7,202 bases of DNA from Candidatus Poribacteria bacterium (GTDB taxonomy: Bacteria > Poribacteria > WGA-4E > GCA-2687025): contig NYZG01000170.1 of NCBI GenBank assembly GCA_002687025.1, forward strand, positions 1 through 7,202, given 5' to 3'. Both the position numbers and the translations under genes were made by a program. Every line of letters begins with the position of its first letter. Position 1 is the stretch's first letter. The notes under the pieces are model-generated. The model was not told where the DNA came from and ran no database searches. It saw nothing but the letters and a program-made list of their open reading frames with translations. Positions 1 through 5,922 of this stretch are shown here, piece by piece.

Positions 1-179
1 CGCGACGCCACGCCTTTGCGCACAAGGCGGCCACAGCCGGCCGGGAGTACAGGCTACGCGGGAGGGCGTACACGGTGCGCCGTCCTCGCCTCCCGGCGGC
101 GACGCGGCAGACCCTACCCGGGGCAGAGGCGGCAGCGCAGACCCGGGCACTTGCGAACTCGAGAAGGAAACCGAAAACG
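1..179 (+). other. Leader region upstream of the GH172 gene, no supported gene
   Basis: No coding sequence is supported here. The frame of the downstream GH172 gene is open from position 3, with a possible GTG start at 75. Its translation is rich in Arg and Ala and resembles nothing I know, and the GH172 family similarity begins only after the ATG at 180. A perfect 6-bp inverted repeat (CGCCTT at 11-16, AAGGCG at 24-29, 7-base loop) lies near the window edge. It could be the end of an upstream transcription unit but has no T-tract. I see no convincing -35/-10 pair. Confidence 0.5.
161..170 (+). promoter_or_regulatory. Ribosome binding site of the GH172 gene
   Basis: The purine run GAGAAGGAAA ends 9 bases before the ATG at 180. 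It is the best Shine-Dalgarno-like sequence in the leader and decides the start codon against the in-frame GTG at 75. Confidence 0.65.
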
Positions 180-1220
180 ATGTGGTCTGACCTTTCCAAC
201 ATCTACCGGCGGAGTGACGCGGAGTCTCGCTCTCTGAGCGCGGAGAACACGACGGGCGCCGTCGGGGCGAGCGCGATGGCCGACCCCAAGGGCGAAGGCG
301 CTGCGCGCGAGTTGGGCGTCGGGTGGAAGGTGCGTCCCTGCCTGACGCTCAAGGCGGGCGAGACGACGACGATCATGGACAACGAAGGTCCAGGCGTGAT
401 CCGGCACATGTGGTTCACGTTTAGCGAGAAGTTCTATCGCGACGTCATCGTCCGCGTCTATTGGGACGGCGACGACACGCCGTCGGTGGAGTCGCCGTTG
501 GGCGATCTGCTGTGCAATTCGTGGAACACCCGACAGGACGTGCTCGCGCTGCCCATCAACGTGAACCCGTCGGGCGGCATGAACATTTACTTCCCAATGC
601 CCTTCAGGACGCACGCCCGGATCACCGTCGAGAACGACTCACCCGCGGACCTCGGCGGGTTCTTCTACACCATCAACTACACGCTGGAGTCCGTGCCTGA
701 GGACGCGCTGTACTTCCACGCGCAGTGGCGTCGCACGAACCCGACGCCCTACGCCGAGGAGTACCTCATGGCGGACGGCATCGAGGGGCAAGGGCAGTAC
801 GTCGGGACGTTCATGTCCTGGCAGCAGAACAGCGCCGGCTGGTGGGGCGAAGGCGAGATCAAGATGTGGGTGGACGACGACGGCGAGTTCCCCACCATCT
901 GCGGCACCGGCACCGAGGACTACTTCGGCGGGGCGTGGTGTTTCGGCGATGACTTCACGGCGCCGTATCTGGGTTTCCTCCAGGTGCGTGGCAAGTCCGG
1001 CGATGCCGGCACGCGCATGACGCTGTACCGCTTCCACGTGCATGACCCGGTGTACTTCAAGAGGAACCTGAGAGTGCAAATGCAGGCGCTCGGATGGCGC
1101 GGCGAGGGTCGATACCTTGCGCTGCAGGACGACATCGCGTCGGTGGTGTATTGGTACCAGACGCTGCCGCACGCGCCGTTGCCGACGCTACTCGACCGGA
1201 ATGGCCGCGAGATCATCTAG
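180..1220 (+). CDS. GH172-type glycoside hydrolase (DUF2961 family)
   Basis: A 346-residue protein that is end-to-end DUF2961, now classed as glycoside hydrolase family 172. The characterised member is a bifidobacterial difructose dianhydride I synthase/hydrolase (alpha-D-fructofuranosidase), and related enzymes act on arabinofuranosyl glycans. Seen here: an N-terminal S-A-E-N-x-T-G stretch, a P-G-V-I-R-H-M-W motif ending at residue 78, a Y-F-P-M-P-F block at 137-142, GEGE with Glu224 and Glu226, and the hallmark GTGTEDYF at 242-249 with Glu246. The conserved glutamates around 224-226 and at 246 are probably the catalytic carboxylates; I cannot assign nucleophile and acid/base. The C-terminal part (Y-R-F-H-V-H-D-P, then D-D-I-A-S-V-V-Y-W-Y-Q) is complete. 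No signal peptide or membrane segment is visible, so a cytoplasmic enzyme is likely. It is the only plus-strand gene and converges with the PIN gene. The sugar substrate cannot be told from sequence. Confidence 0.93.
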   Translation: MWSDLSNIYRRSDAESRSLSAENTTGAVGASAMADPKGEGAARELGVGWKVRPCLTLKAGETTTIMDNEGPGVIRHMWFTFSEKFYRDVIVRVYWDGDDTPSVESPLGDLLCNSWNTRQDVLALPINVNPSGGMNIYFPMPFRTHARITVENDSPADLGGFFYTINYTLESVPEDALYFHAQWRRTNPTPYAEEYLMADGIEGQGQYVGTFMSWQQNSAGWWGEGEIKMWVDDDGEFPTICGTGTEDYFGGAWCFGDDFTAPYLGFLQVRGKSGDAGTRMTLYRFHVHDPVYFKRNLRVQMQALGWRGEGRYLALQDDIASVVYWYQTLPHAPLPTLLDRNGREII

Positions 1221-1239
1221 GGACAGCCGGCAGTACGGT

Positions 1240-1257
1240 TCCCGCCATGTCGCGGGA
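1240..1257. terminator. Small inverted repeat between convergent genes, possible bidirectional terminator
   Basis: TCCCGC at 1240-1245 pairs perfectly with GCGGGA at 1252-1257 around a 6-base loop. It lies in the 43-base gap between the stop codons of the GH172 gene and the PIN gene, where a shared terminator would sit. It has no T-tract on either side and only 6 pairs, so function is a guess from position. Confidence 0.25.
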
Positions 1258-1263
1258 GGGCGA

Positions 1264-1725
1264 TCAGGCCTCGACGGTTGGGTCGACGACGTCGAGGCCC
1301 TCGGCGCGGGCGGCTCTGTTCAGGTCAGCGTCCGCCGATAGCATGGTCAGCCGAGGCCTGTTATGCAGGCGTGCGCCCTCAACCACTGCAAGGGCCGTCG
1401 CCAGGTGGACTGCGTCGTACCCTCTCAGGCCCCGCGCGCGGGCGACATCACACGCGCGCGACAGTAGATCGTCCGTGACCTCCACCACGTGGTAGCGGCG
1501 CGCGAAATCCGCGCGCGCCTCGGACACTTTGGCGTCTACGCGCAGCGGATTGAGACGCTCGCCGTGGCCTCGGCGAGTTAGAGCGGCGACGAGCTCCACC
1601 TCGCCGACGGCAGAGCAGAATACCCAAAGCGCGTCATTCTCGATCAGGCGGAGCATGAACTCGCTGCCAGGCTCGTCGACGTAGCACTTCATCAGGACGC
1701 TGCTGTCAGCATAGTAGTCTGGCAT
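1264..1725 (-). CDS. PIN-domain ribonuclease, VapC-type toxin
   Basis: A 153-residue PIN-domain protein, the usual length for VapC toxins, which are Mg2+-dependent endoribonucleases acting on tRNA, rRNA or mRNA in the cytoplasm. The acidic residues of the fold are present: Asp7 in Y-A-D-S-S, Glu42 (or Glu44) in G-E-V-E, Asp104 in G-Y-D-A-V-H-L-A-T-A, and Asp132 in L-S-A-D-A-D-L followed by the usual A-A-R-A-E-G-L. All four expected carboxylates are there, so it should be active. The ATG at 1725 is chosen because it starts directly at the first PIN strand and lies 2 bases after the stop of the preceding antitoxin-like gene, as expected for a coupled module. A longer in-frame extension to 1857 reads through that gene in another frame and is not credible. 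RNA target unknown. Confidence 0.92.
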   Translation of the reverse strand: MPDYYADSSVLMKCYVDEPGSEFMLRLIENDALWVFCSAVGEVELVAALTRRGHGERLNPLRVDAKVSEARADFARRYHVVEVTDDLLSRACDVARARGLRGYDAVHLATALAVVEGARLHNRPRLTMLSADADLNRAARAEGLDVVDPTVEA

Positions 1726-1727
1726 AG

Positions 1728-1991
1728 TTAGCGACGCTCGTCCACGAGTGTCTTGGACGCGGGCTCCCCTGGGATCGTCAGCCGTTCGGTGCGCGCGGCC
1801 CGCGCTCCCACCGACGGGTGCGGCTGACGCCGCATCAGTCCGCTCTCGACGAGCCACTTGCCGAAGGCGTCTCTGCTCCCGGACCCACGGTCAGCGGCGA
1901 GTCTGCTAAGCGCGTCGCGGGCCTCCGCCAGATCCTCGTCCGCGAGCGCATCTATGATCTCCCGCAGGTGTTCGCGTAGGTCCGTCGGCAT
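1728..1991 (-). CDS. Probable type II antitoxin partner of the PIN toxin
   Basis: An 87-residue protein directly upstream of the PIN toxin with a 2-base gap; it should bind and neutralise the toxin and perhaps repress its own promoter. I do not recognise a named DNA-binding fold. The N-terminal half (residues 1-32) is an acidic amphipathic helical stretch of the L-R-E-I-I-D-A-L-x-x-E-D-L-x-E-A-R type, seen in small antitoxins of the DUF2281 kind. The C-terminus I-P-G-E-P-A-S-K-T-L-V-D-E-R-R matches the short P-G-x-P-x-S-x-T-L-x-E-x-R tail common in VapC antitoxins. ATG 1991 is preferred because GGAGG precedes it by 7 bases; an in-frame ATG at 2054 would add 21 residues but would lie upstream of the likely promoter. 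The role is inferred mainly from position, size and the C-terminal tail. Confidence 0.78.
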   Translation of the reverse strand: MPTDLREHLREIIDALADEDLAEARDALSRLAADRGSGSRDAFGKWLVESGLMRRQPHPSVGARAARTERLTIPGEPASKTLVDERR

Positions 1992-1998
1992 CCGTCCG

Positions 1999-2003
1999 CC
2001 TCC
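1999..2003 (-). promoter_or_regulatory. Strong Shine-Dalgarno site of the antitoxin gene
   Basis: GGAGG on the minus strand, 7 bases before the ATG at 1991. It is the strongest ribosome binding site in the window and fixes the antitoxin start. High antitoxin translation relative to toxin is normal in such modules. Confidence 0.7.
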
Positions 2004-2025
2004 GCTCGTTGGGTCGCGTCGCACA

Positions 2026-2031
2026 AGTATA
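2026..2031 (-). promoter_or_regulatory. Possible -10 element (TATACT) for the toxin-antitoxin pair
   Basis: TATACT on the minus strand matches the sigma-70 -10 consensus at 5 of 6 positions and stands out in GC-rich DNA. It is preceded by GTG and overlaps the palindrome GTATAC. A start site about 7 bases downstream would leave a leader of roughly 28 bases that contains the GGAGG site. I find no good -35 at the right distance, so it may be activated or weak. The organism's own sigma preference is unknown. Confidence 0.4.
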
Positions 2032-2088
2032 CACTCGGGGTCGACGGGCGGCATCGGCGGTCAGATGCGTAGGCGGGACTTGGGCGGC

Positions 2089-3360
2089 TCAATGGCCAGA
2101 TCGAAGGTCGAGGGAGACCAGCGTCTTTTCGTCGCGCACGTACAGCTTGCCATCACTGAGCGACGGCGCCGTCCAGCACTTGCCCGCGATGACCTGCTTG
2201 ACTAACGCCTGCTCGACATACTCCTCCGGCCGCGCGCGGGCGATGACGAGCTGCCCCCGTTCTCCCAAGACGATCAGCCTCCCATCGGCGGCGATGAGCG
2301 TTCCGCGCCCGTAGCCGCGCTTGATCCACCGCTCCGTGCCGTTCGAGGCGTCGATGCACTTCAGGGACGTGCCGTCGAACCCGTAGAGGAAGCCGTCGAC
2401 GAGCACGCACGTGGCGAAGTCGTTGCGCATCGCCTTGCTGCGCCAGACTTCACCGACGCCGCCATCGACGATCTCCAGCATGGCGGCGCCTTTGCCGTCG
2501 TATCCCTCCGAGATGAAGACACGATTCGGCGCGACGAAAACGGGGGTCGCCACATTCTGGTCGTAACTCGTCAGCCAGGGGTAGCGCCACGCTTCCACGG
2601 CACCCAACGTCAGACCCACCGCGGCCGCGCCGTTGAGGATTACCACCTGCCGCGCTCCGTCCACTGCTATGCCGATGGGGGAGGAGTATGCGGGCGGATC
2701 GGACAGCGCCGACCATCGCGGCTCGCCGGAATCGCGATCGAACGCCATCACCGTTCTGTCGTCCGTGCCGCCGACCTCGACGACGAGGAGGTCGCCCTCC
2801 ACAAGCGGCGACATGGCGTACCCGCGCCAGGGCTCGCTCGCCTCGGATCGTCCGCCGTACTCCTTGCGCAGGTCGCGCTGCCAGATTGGGTCGCCGTAGC
2901 GCGCGTCGACGGCGGCGAGCGCTCCCCACGCCGACAGAACGTACACGACGCCGTCGTGGACGGTGGGCGTAGAACGCGGGCCGTTGCCGTGGCCCTCGGT
3001 GAACTTGCGGTCGATGCGCGTGCGCCAGATGTCCTCTCCGGCGAGGGCGTCGAGGCACAGCACGACTTCATCGTCGGCCTGCCCCGCCATTGTGTATACG
3101 CGATCGCCGACGACGGAGACGCCTGAGAATCCCTCGCCGATGGCGCGCGTCCACAGTTCTGTCGGCTCGTCATCGGCCCAGTCCACGCTCAAGCCGCTCT
3201 CGGCTGAGATGCCATCGCGGTTCGGCCCGCGCCACTGTGGCCAATCGCCGGCGACGGCGGCCACGACGCATGCGCAGGCGAGCGCGGCAGCCGTGACCGG
3301 GAGACGCACGCGACATGACACGGATGCGCCTGTCACTCGTCGCTGGCGCTCATCCGGCAT
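2089..3360 (-). CDS. Exported PQQ-like beta-propeller repeat protein
   Basis: A 423-residue protein with an N-terminal signal peptide: a hydrophobic Ala/Val/Cys-rich core at about residues 20-36, likely cleaved after Gly38 before D-W-P-Q-W-R-G-P-N-R-D-G. The mature part is a string of PQQ-like propeller blades, each with a pattern like x-D-G-x-V-Y-V followed by x-A-V-D-A-x-x-G-x-x-x-W (examples around 86-112, 136-160, 188-216, 358-373, 403-420). I see no quinoprotein-dehydrogenase active-site set and no heme motif, so it is probably a non-catalytic scaffold or binding protein in the periplasm or outside the cell. Start is uncertain: the ATG at 3360 has no clear ribosome site and gives a 38-residue leader; a GTG at 3321, 7 bases after ACAGG, would give a more ordinary 25-residue signal peptide. 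It follows the radical SAM gene by 51 bases on the same strand. Function unknown. Confidence 0.92.
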   Translation of the reverse strand: MPDERQRRVTGASVSCRVRLPVTAAALACACVVAAVAGDWPQWRGPNRDGISAESGLSVDWADDEPTELWTRAIGEGFSGVSVVGDRVYTMAGQADDEVVLCLDALAGEDIWRTRIDRKFTEGHGNGPRSTPTVHDGVVYVLSAWGALAAVDARYGDPIWQRDLRKEYGGRSEASEPWRGYAMSPLVEGDLLVVEVGGTDDRTVMAFDRDSGEPRWSALSDPPAYSSPIGIAVDGARQVVILNGAAAVGLTLGAVEAWRYPWLTSYDQNVATPVFVAPNRVFISEGYDGKGAAMLEIVDGGVGEVWRSKAMRNDFATCVLVDGFLYGFDGTSLKCIDASNGTERWIKRGYGRGTLIAADGRLIVLGERGQLVIARARPEEYVEQALVKQVIAGKCWTAPSLSDGKLYVRDEKTLVSLDLRSGH

Positions 3361-3363
3361 AGG

Positions 3364-3379
3364 GGTGACTCACGGTGAC
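3364..3379 (-). repeat. GTCACC direct repeat, one helical turn apart, before the propeller start
   Basis: On the minus strand GTCACC occurs twice (3374-3379 and 3364-3369) with a centre spacing of exactly 10 bases, ending 3 bases before the ATG at 3360. The same hexamer sits 1 base before the start of the other propeller gene. It could be a regulatory or translational element, or chance. Confidence 0.3.
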
Positions 3380-3394
3380 GTGGGTCGCAGGAGT

Positions 3395-3407
3395 GGGGCG
3401 ACGCCCC
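3395..3407 (-). other. Short GC hairpin just after the radical SAM stop codon
   Basis: GGGGC at 3395-3399 and GCCCC at 3403-3407 form a 5-bp stem with a 3-base loop, 4 bases after the TAG (3414-3412) of the radical SAM gene. No T-tract follows. It might lower read-through into the second propeller or protect the 3' end of the upstream message; the evidence is only the pairing and its position. Confidence 0.3.
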
Positions 3408-3411
3408 GCAG

Positions 3412-4764
3412 CTACGTGTACCGGGCATTTCGGTATTTGGCGTCGTAGAACTCTGGCAGAAGCGAATCCGCGCGGAGAATGCCCTCCGGCGTCAATGTAA
3501 CGGCATCGGGCGCGGCGGTCAGCATGCCCTCGGCTTCGAGCTTCGCGAACGTGTCACGGTACACGGCGAGAATGTCCACACCGAACTTCTCCGAGAACAG
3601 GCTCGGCTCGATATGACCCGTCTTCATCTGTAGGATCAGCTCGCGCGTGAGACGCTCGCGGCCGGTCGGGGCGAAGGCGCGGAAGAGCGGCAGGGCGTCT
3701 TCGCGCAGCGGCGCGAGGTAGTCGTCCCACCGCGGAGCGTTCTGGAAATGCATGCCGCCGACGTGCGAGAACGAGGCAACGCCCGCGCCGATCATGTCCT
3801 GACCCGTCCAGACGGCGTCGCGGTAGACGAATCCGGCCTCGTTACCGTCGCGGATCATCGTGTAGGCGCTCGACTGGTGGTAGCCCGCCTCAGCGATCTG
3901 CTCGAAGGCATAGGCGTGCCAGTCGCGCTTGGTCTGCCAATCGGCCGAGGACATGGACTCGCCGTCTCGAAGGCCGCGCGAATAGACCGTGTTGTACGGC
4001 AGCTCCATCTGATAGACCGTGATGGAATCCGGGGCGAGGTCCAGCGTCTTCCTGACCGTCTCGCGCCAGGTGTCCCACGTCTCGCCGACCATGCCCGCGA
4101 TGAGGTCCATGTTCACCTGCGCGAAGCCGGCCGCGTGAATCCACGGGACGGCGCGGTATATCTCCTTCGACACGTGCGCGCGTCCGTTCTCGGCGAGAAT
4201 GCCGTCGTCCATGTTCTCGACGCCCAGGCTCAGGCGGGTGACGCCGATGTCGCGGATCGTGTGCACCTTCGCCTCGGTGAGGGTGCCCGGCTCGCACTCG
4301 AAGGCGACCTCGCGGGCGCCGGTCCATGGCATCGCCGCCTGTACCCGGCCGACGAGCGCGCGCAGGTGTCGCGTGCCGATGTAGGACGGCGTGCCGCCTC
4401 CGAAGTAGACGAAATCCAGTGGACGGCCAGCGGTCTGCGGCAATTCGGCGTACAGCTCCACCTCGCGGCCCAGGCAGTTCAGGTACGTGCCGATGTCGTC
4501 GGCGTTCTTGTCCGTGTAGACGCGGAAGTAGCAGAACTTGCAGCGCTTGCGGCAGAACGGGATGTGCAGGTATAGACCCAGGTCGCGCTCCGAGCCTGGG
4601 TCGTACGGCGTATCCAACACATCGCGCGCCGCGGTCACGGCGTCGTCGGACCAGAACGAGTAGGGCGGGTAGTTCGACACGAAGACAGAGCCGATCTGCG
4701 TCTCGGCAGATTCGAGCCGCGTCGTCGCGGGCTCGGGCGCTACGCGCGGCAGGTCCTGGCGCAT
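3412..4764 (-). CDS. HemN/HemW-like radical SAM protein
   Basis: A 450-residue cytoplasmic radical SAM protein of the oxygen-independent coproporphyrinogen oxidase-like superfamily. The cluster motif H-I-P-F-C-R-K-R-C-K-F-C has Cys71, Cys75 and Cys78 for a SAM-binding [4Fe-4S] centre; G-G-G-T-P at 122-126, S-L-G-V-E-N at 179-184 and M-D-L-I-A-G-M at 219-225 complete the SAM core. The N-terminal N-Y-P-P-Y-S-F-W at 31-38 recalls the HemN YPT segment. Residues about 365-435 look like the HemN/HemW C-terminal helical domain. HemN has a fourth Cys two residues after the third; here it is Phe80, as in HemW-type proteins. The usual HemW segment is replaced by Y-Q-M-E-L-P-Y-N-T-V-Y-S at 251-262, so I do not call it HemW. 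Substrate unknown: heme handling or another radical reaction is possible. The start lies 4 bases after the propeller stop; GGGGGA inside the propeller's last codons can serve as its ribosome site. Confidence 0.92.
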   Translation of the reverse strand: MRQDLPRVAPEPATTRLESAETQIGSVFVSNYPPYSFWSDDAVTAARDVLDTPYDPGSERDLGLYLHIPFCRKRCKFCYFRVYTDKNADDIGTYLNCLGREVELYAELPQTAGRPLDFVYFGGGTPSYIGTRHLRALVGRVQAAMPWTGAREVAFECEPGTLTEAKVHTIRDIGVTRLSLGVENMDDGILAENGRAHVSKEIYRAVPWIHAAGFAQVNMDLIAGMVGETWDTWRETVRKTLDLAPDSITVYQMELPYNTVYSRGLRDGESMSSADWQTKRDWHAYAFEQIAEAGYHQSSAYTMIRDGNEAGFVYRDAVWTGQDMIGAGVASFSHVGGMHFQNAPRWDDYLAPLREDALPLFRAFAPTGRERLTRELILQMKTGHIEPSLFSEKFGVDILAVYRDTFAKLEAEGMLTAAPDAVTLTPEGILRADSLLPEFYDAKYRNARYT

Positions 4765-4768
4765 ACGG

Positions 4769-5866
4769 TCACTTTCCCCCGAAGCAGTACAGCGTCCCCG
4801 AGCCCGACCCTATCACCAGGCGACCACCGGCGACCGCGGGCGGGGCAGCCATTGCCGAGCCCGTCTCATATTGCCACGTGGGGTCTCCGGTCGCCAGATC
4901 GACCGCCCGGCCCACGCCGCCGTCCGTTCCGAAGAACGCCCGGCCGCCTACGATGACCGGCGATGAGTCGACCTTCGCCCCCGCGCTGTGCGTCCACAGA
5001 GGGTCGCCGGTGGCCGGGTCCAACCCGTGGACGATCTTGTCGCGCCCGGCGACGACCACGATGTCCGACGTCACGGCGGCAGACGCGTAGAACGGGAACT
5101 GGCGCACTGGATGGATGTAACCCCACACGGTCGCCTCCGTCGCGAGGTCTATGCCGAGCACCTGGTTCGCGTAAGTGCCGACGTACGCGCGTCCGTCGAG
5201 TATCGCCGCGCTGGCGATGCAATAGGCCCCCAGGTTGATTCCCTGATTCTCGGTTCCGTCGACCAGGTCGACGGCTCGAAGGAAGCCGTCGCACCCTGAG
5301 ACGTACGCGGCCCCGCCGTAGATGGCAGGGCCGGCGTGCACATAGTTGTCGGTCTCGACCCGCCATATCTCGGATCCGTCGCGCGCATCCAGGCAGTACA
5401 GGAACTGATCGTACGACCCGAAGACAACTCGGCCGTCCGCGACGTTCGCGGGGGATGCGATCTCACCTTCGGTCGTGAAGGTCCACTTCATCTGGCCCGT
5501 GACGGCGTCCACGGCGTGGAAGACGCCGAGTTCGTCGCCCACGTACACAGCTCCGTCCGCGTATGTCGGAGACGCGTTGAGGGCCTCGCCAGCGTCGTAC
5601 CGCCAGCGGAACTGGCCATCCTGGAAGTCCACCGCGTGAAGGCCATGGTCGACAGACCCGACGAATACCGTGCCGTCCGCGATGGCCGCGGCTCCGTAGA
5701 TCGCGCCGCCGGCTGCGTACGACCAGACGAGGTCGGGATTCGCGGGCAACGTCGATGTCGACACGCCCGTCAGGCCCGCGTCGCCTCGAAAACTGGGCCA
5801 GTCCTGCGCGCCCGCGCAGACGGCGCCGAGAAGGCCGATGAACGCCGTCAGGAGGAGTCGGGTCAT
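4769..5866 (-). CDS. Exported eight-repeat PQQ-like beta-propeller (BamB-like fold)
   Basis: A 365-residue protein. Residues 1-20 are a classical signal peptide (M-T-R, hydrophobic core, A-G-A before Gln21); the mature protein opens with D-W-P-S-F-R-G. Eight propeller repeats follow, each with D/G-G-x-x-x-V-G-S/D and A-V-D-x-x-x-G-x-x-x-W; their V-x-V-G strands fall at about 67, 107, 147, 187, 227, 269, 309 and 350. Eight blades are the number in PQQ dehydrogenases and in BamB, but no PQQ-binding or catalytic signature and no lipobox is seen, so a periplasmic binding or scaffold role is more likely than an enzyme. The ATG at 5866 is chosen for its signal peptide and the AAGAAGG 6 bases upstream; in-frame sequence further upstream overlaps the Fe-ADH gene and is not protein-like. 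It follows Fe-ADH by 56 bases and nearly abuts the radical SAM gene. Confidence 0.95.
   Translation of the reverse strand: MTRLLLTAFIGLLGAVCAGAQDWPSFRGDAGLTGVSTSTLPANPDLVWSYAAGGAIYGAAAIADGTVFVGSVDHGLHAVDFQDGQFRWRYDAGEALNASPTYADGAVYVGDELGVFHAVDAVTGQMKWTFTTEGEIASPANVADGRVVFGSYDQFLYCLDARDGSEIWRVETDNYVHAGPAIYGGAAYVSGCDGFLRAVDLVDGTENQGINLGAYCIASAAILDGRAYVGTYANQVLGIDLATEATVWGYIHPVRQFPFYASAAVTSDIVVVAGRDKIVHGLDPATGDPLWTHSAGAKVDSSPVIVGGRAFFGTDGGVGRAVDLATGDPTWQYETGSAMAAPPAVAGGRLVIGSGSGTLYCFGGK
4778..5731 (-). repeat. Eight tandem ~120-bp coding repeats (propeller blades)
   Basis: The encoded V-x-V-G beta strands are spaced 40, 40, 40, 40, 42, 40 and 41 residues apart across residues 46-363, so the DNA carries a nearly constant 120-bp coding period. 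The repeats are diverged in sequence and conserved in pattern, not recent DNA duplications. Confidence 0.8.
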
Positions 5867-5872
5867 CGGTGA

Positions 5873-5879
5873 CCTTCTT
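5873..5879 (-). promoter_or_regulatory. Ribosome binding site of the eight-repeat propeller
   Basis: AAGAAGG on the minus strand, 6 bases before the ATG at 5866, in the 56-base gap after the Fe-ADH gene. It supports the short start that opens with the signal peptide. Confidence 0.65.
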
Positions 5880-5922
5880 GGCTCGCGGCGCGTCGGGGCC
5901 GGACGCATTCCCCGGTGTGCTG

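Noticed and set aside
75..179. N-terminal extension of the GH172 protein from the GTG at 75
   Set aside because: The added residues are Arg/Ala-rich and unlike the family, and the ATG at 180 has a better ribosome site and matches the family's usual start.
3090..3107. Plus-strand peptide beginning M-C-I-R-D, resembling the translation of a sequencing-adapter remnant
   Set aside because: Only about 8 bases (TGTGTATA) match the adapter end, the start would be TTG, and on the minus strand the stretch encodes a normal propeller strand (R-V-Y-T-M-A-G) in good context.
3395..3407. Rho-independent terminator after the radical SAM gene
   Set aside because: The stem has only 5 pairs on the minus-strand RNA and is not followed by a U-tract, so it is listed only as a hairpin.
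3748..4575. Long plus-strand open frame (275 codons) inside the radical SAM gene
   Set aside because: It lies wholly antisense to a gene with clear motifs and has no family resemblance; long antisense frames are expected in GC-rich codon usage.
4769..5866. PQQ-dependent dehydrogenase
   Set aside because: The fold is similar, but I see no disulfide pair, catalytic Asp or metal/PQQ-binding signature, and the protein is much shorter than the typical quinoprotein dehydrogenases.
5886..5906. Possible hairpin (GCGTC/GACGC) between Fe-ADH and the propeller
   Set aside because: It is a weak 5-bp stem with no T-tract; such pairings are common by chance in GC-rich spacers.
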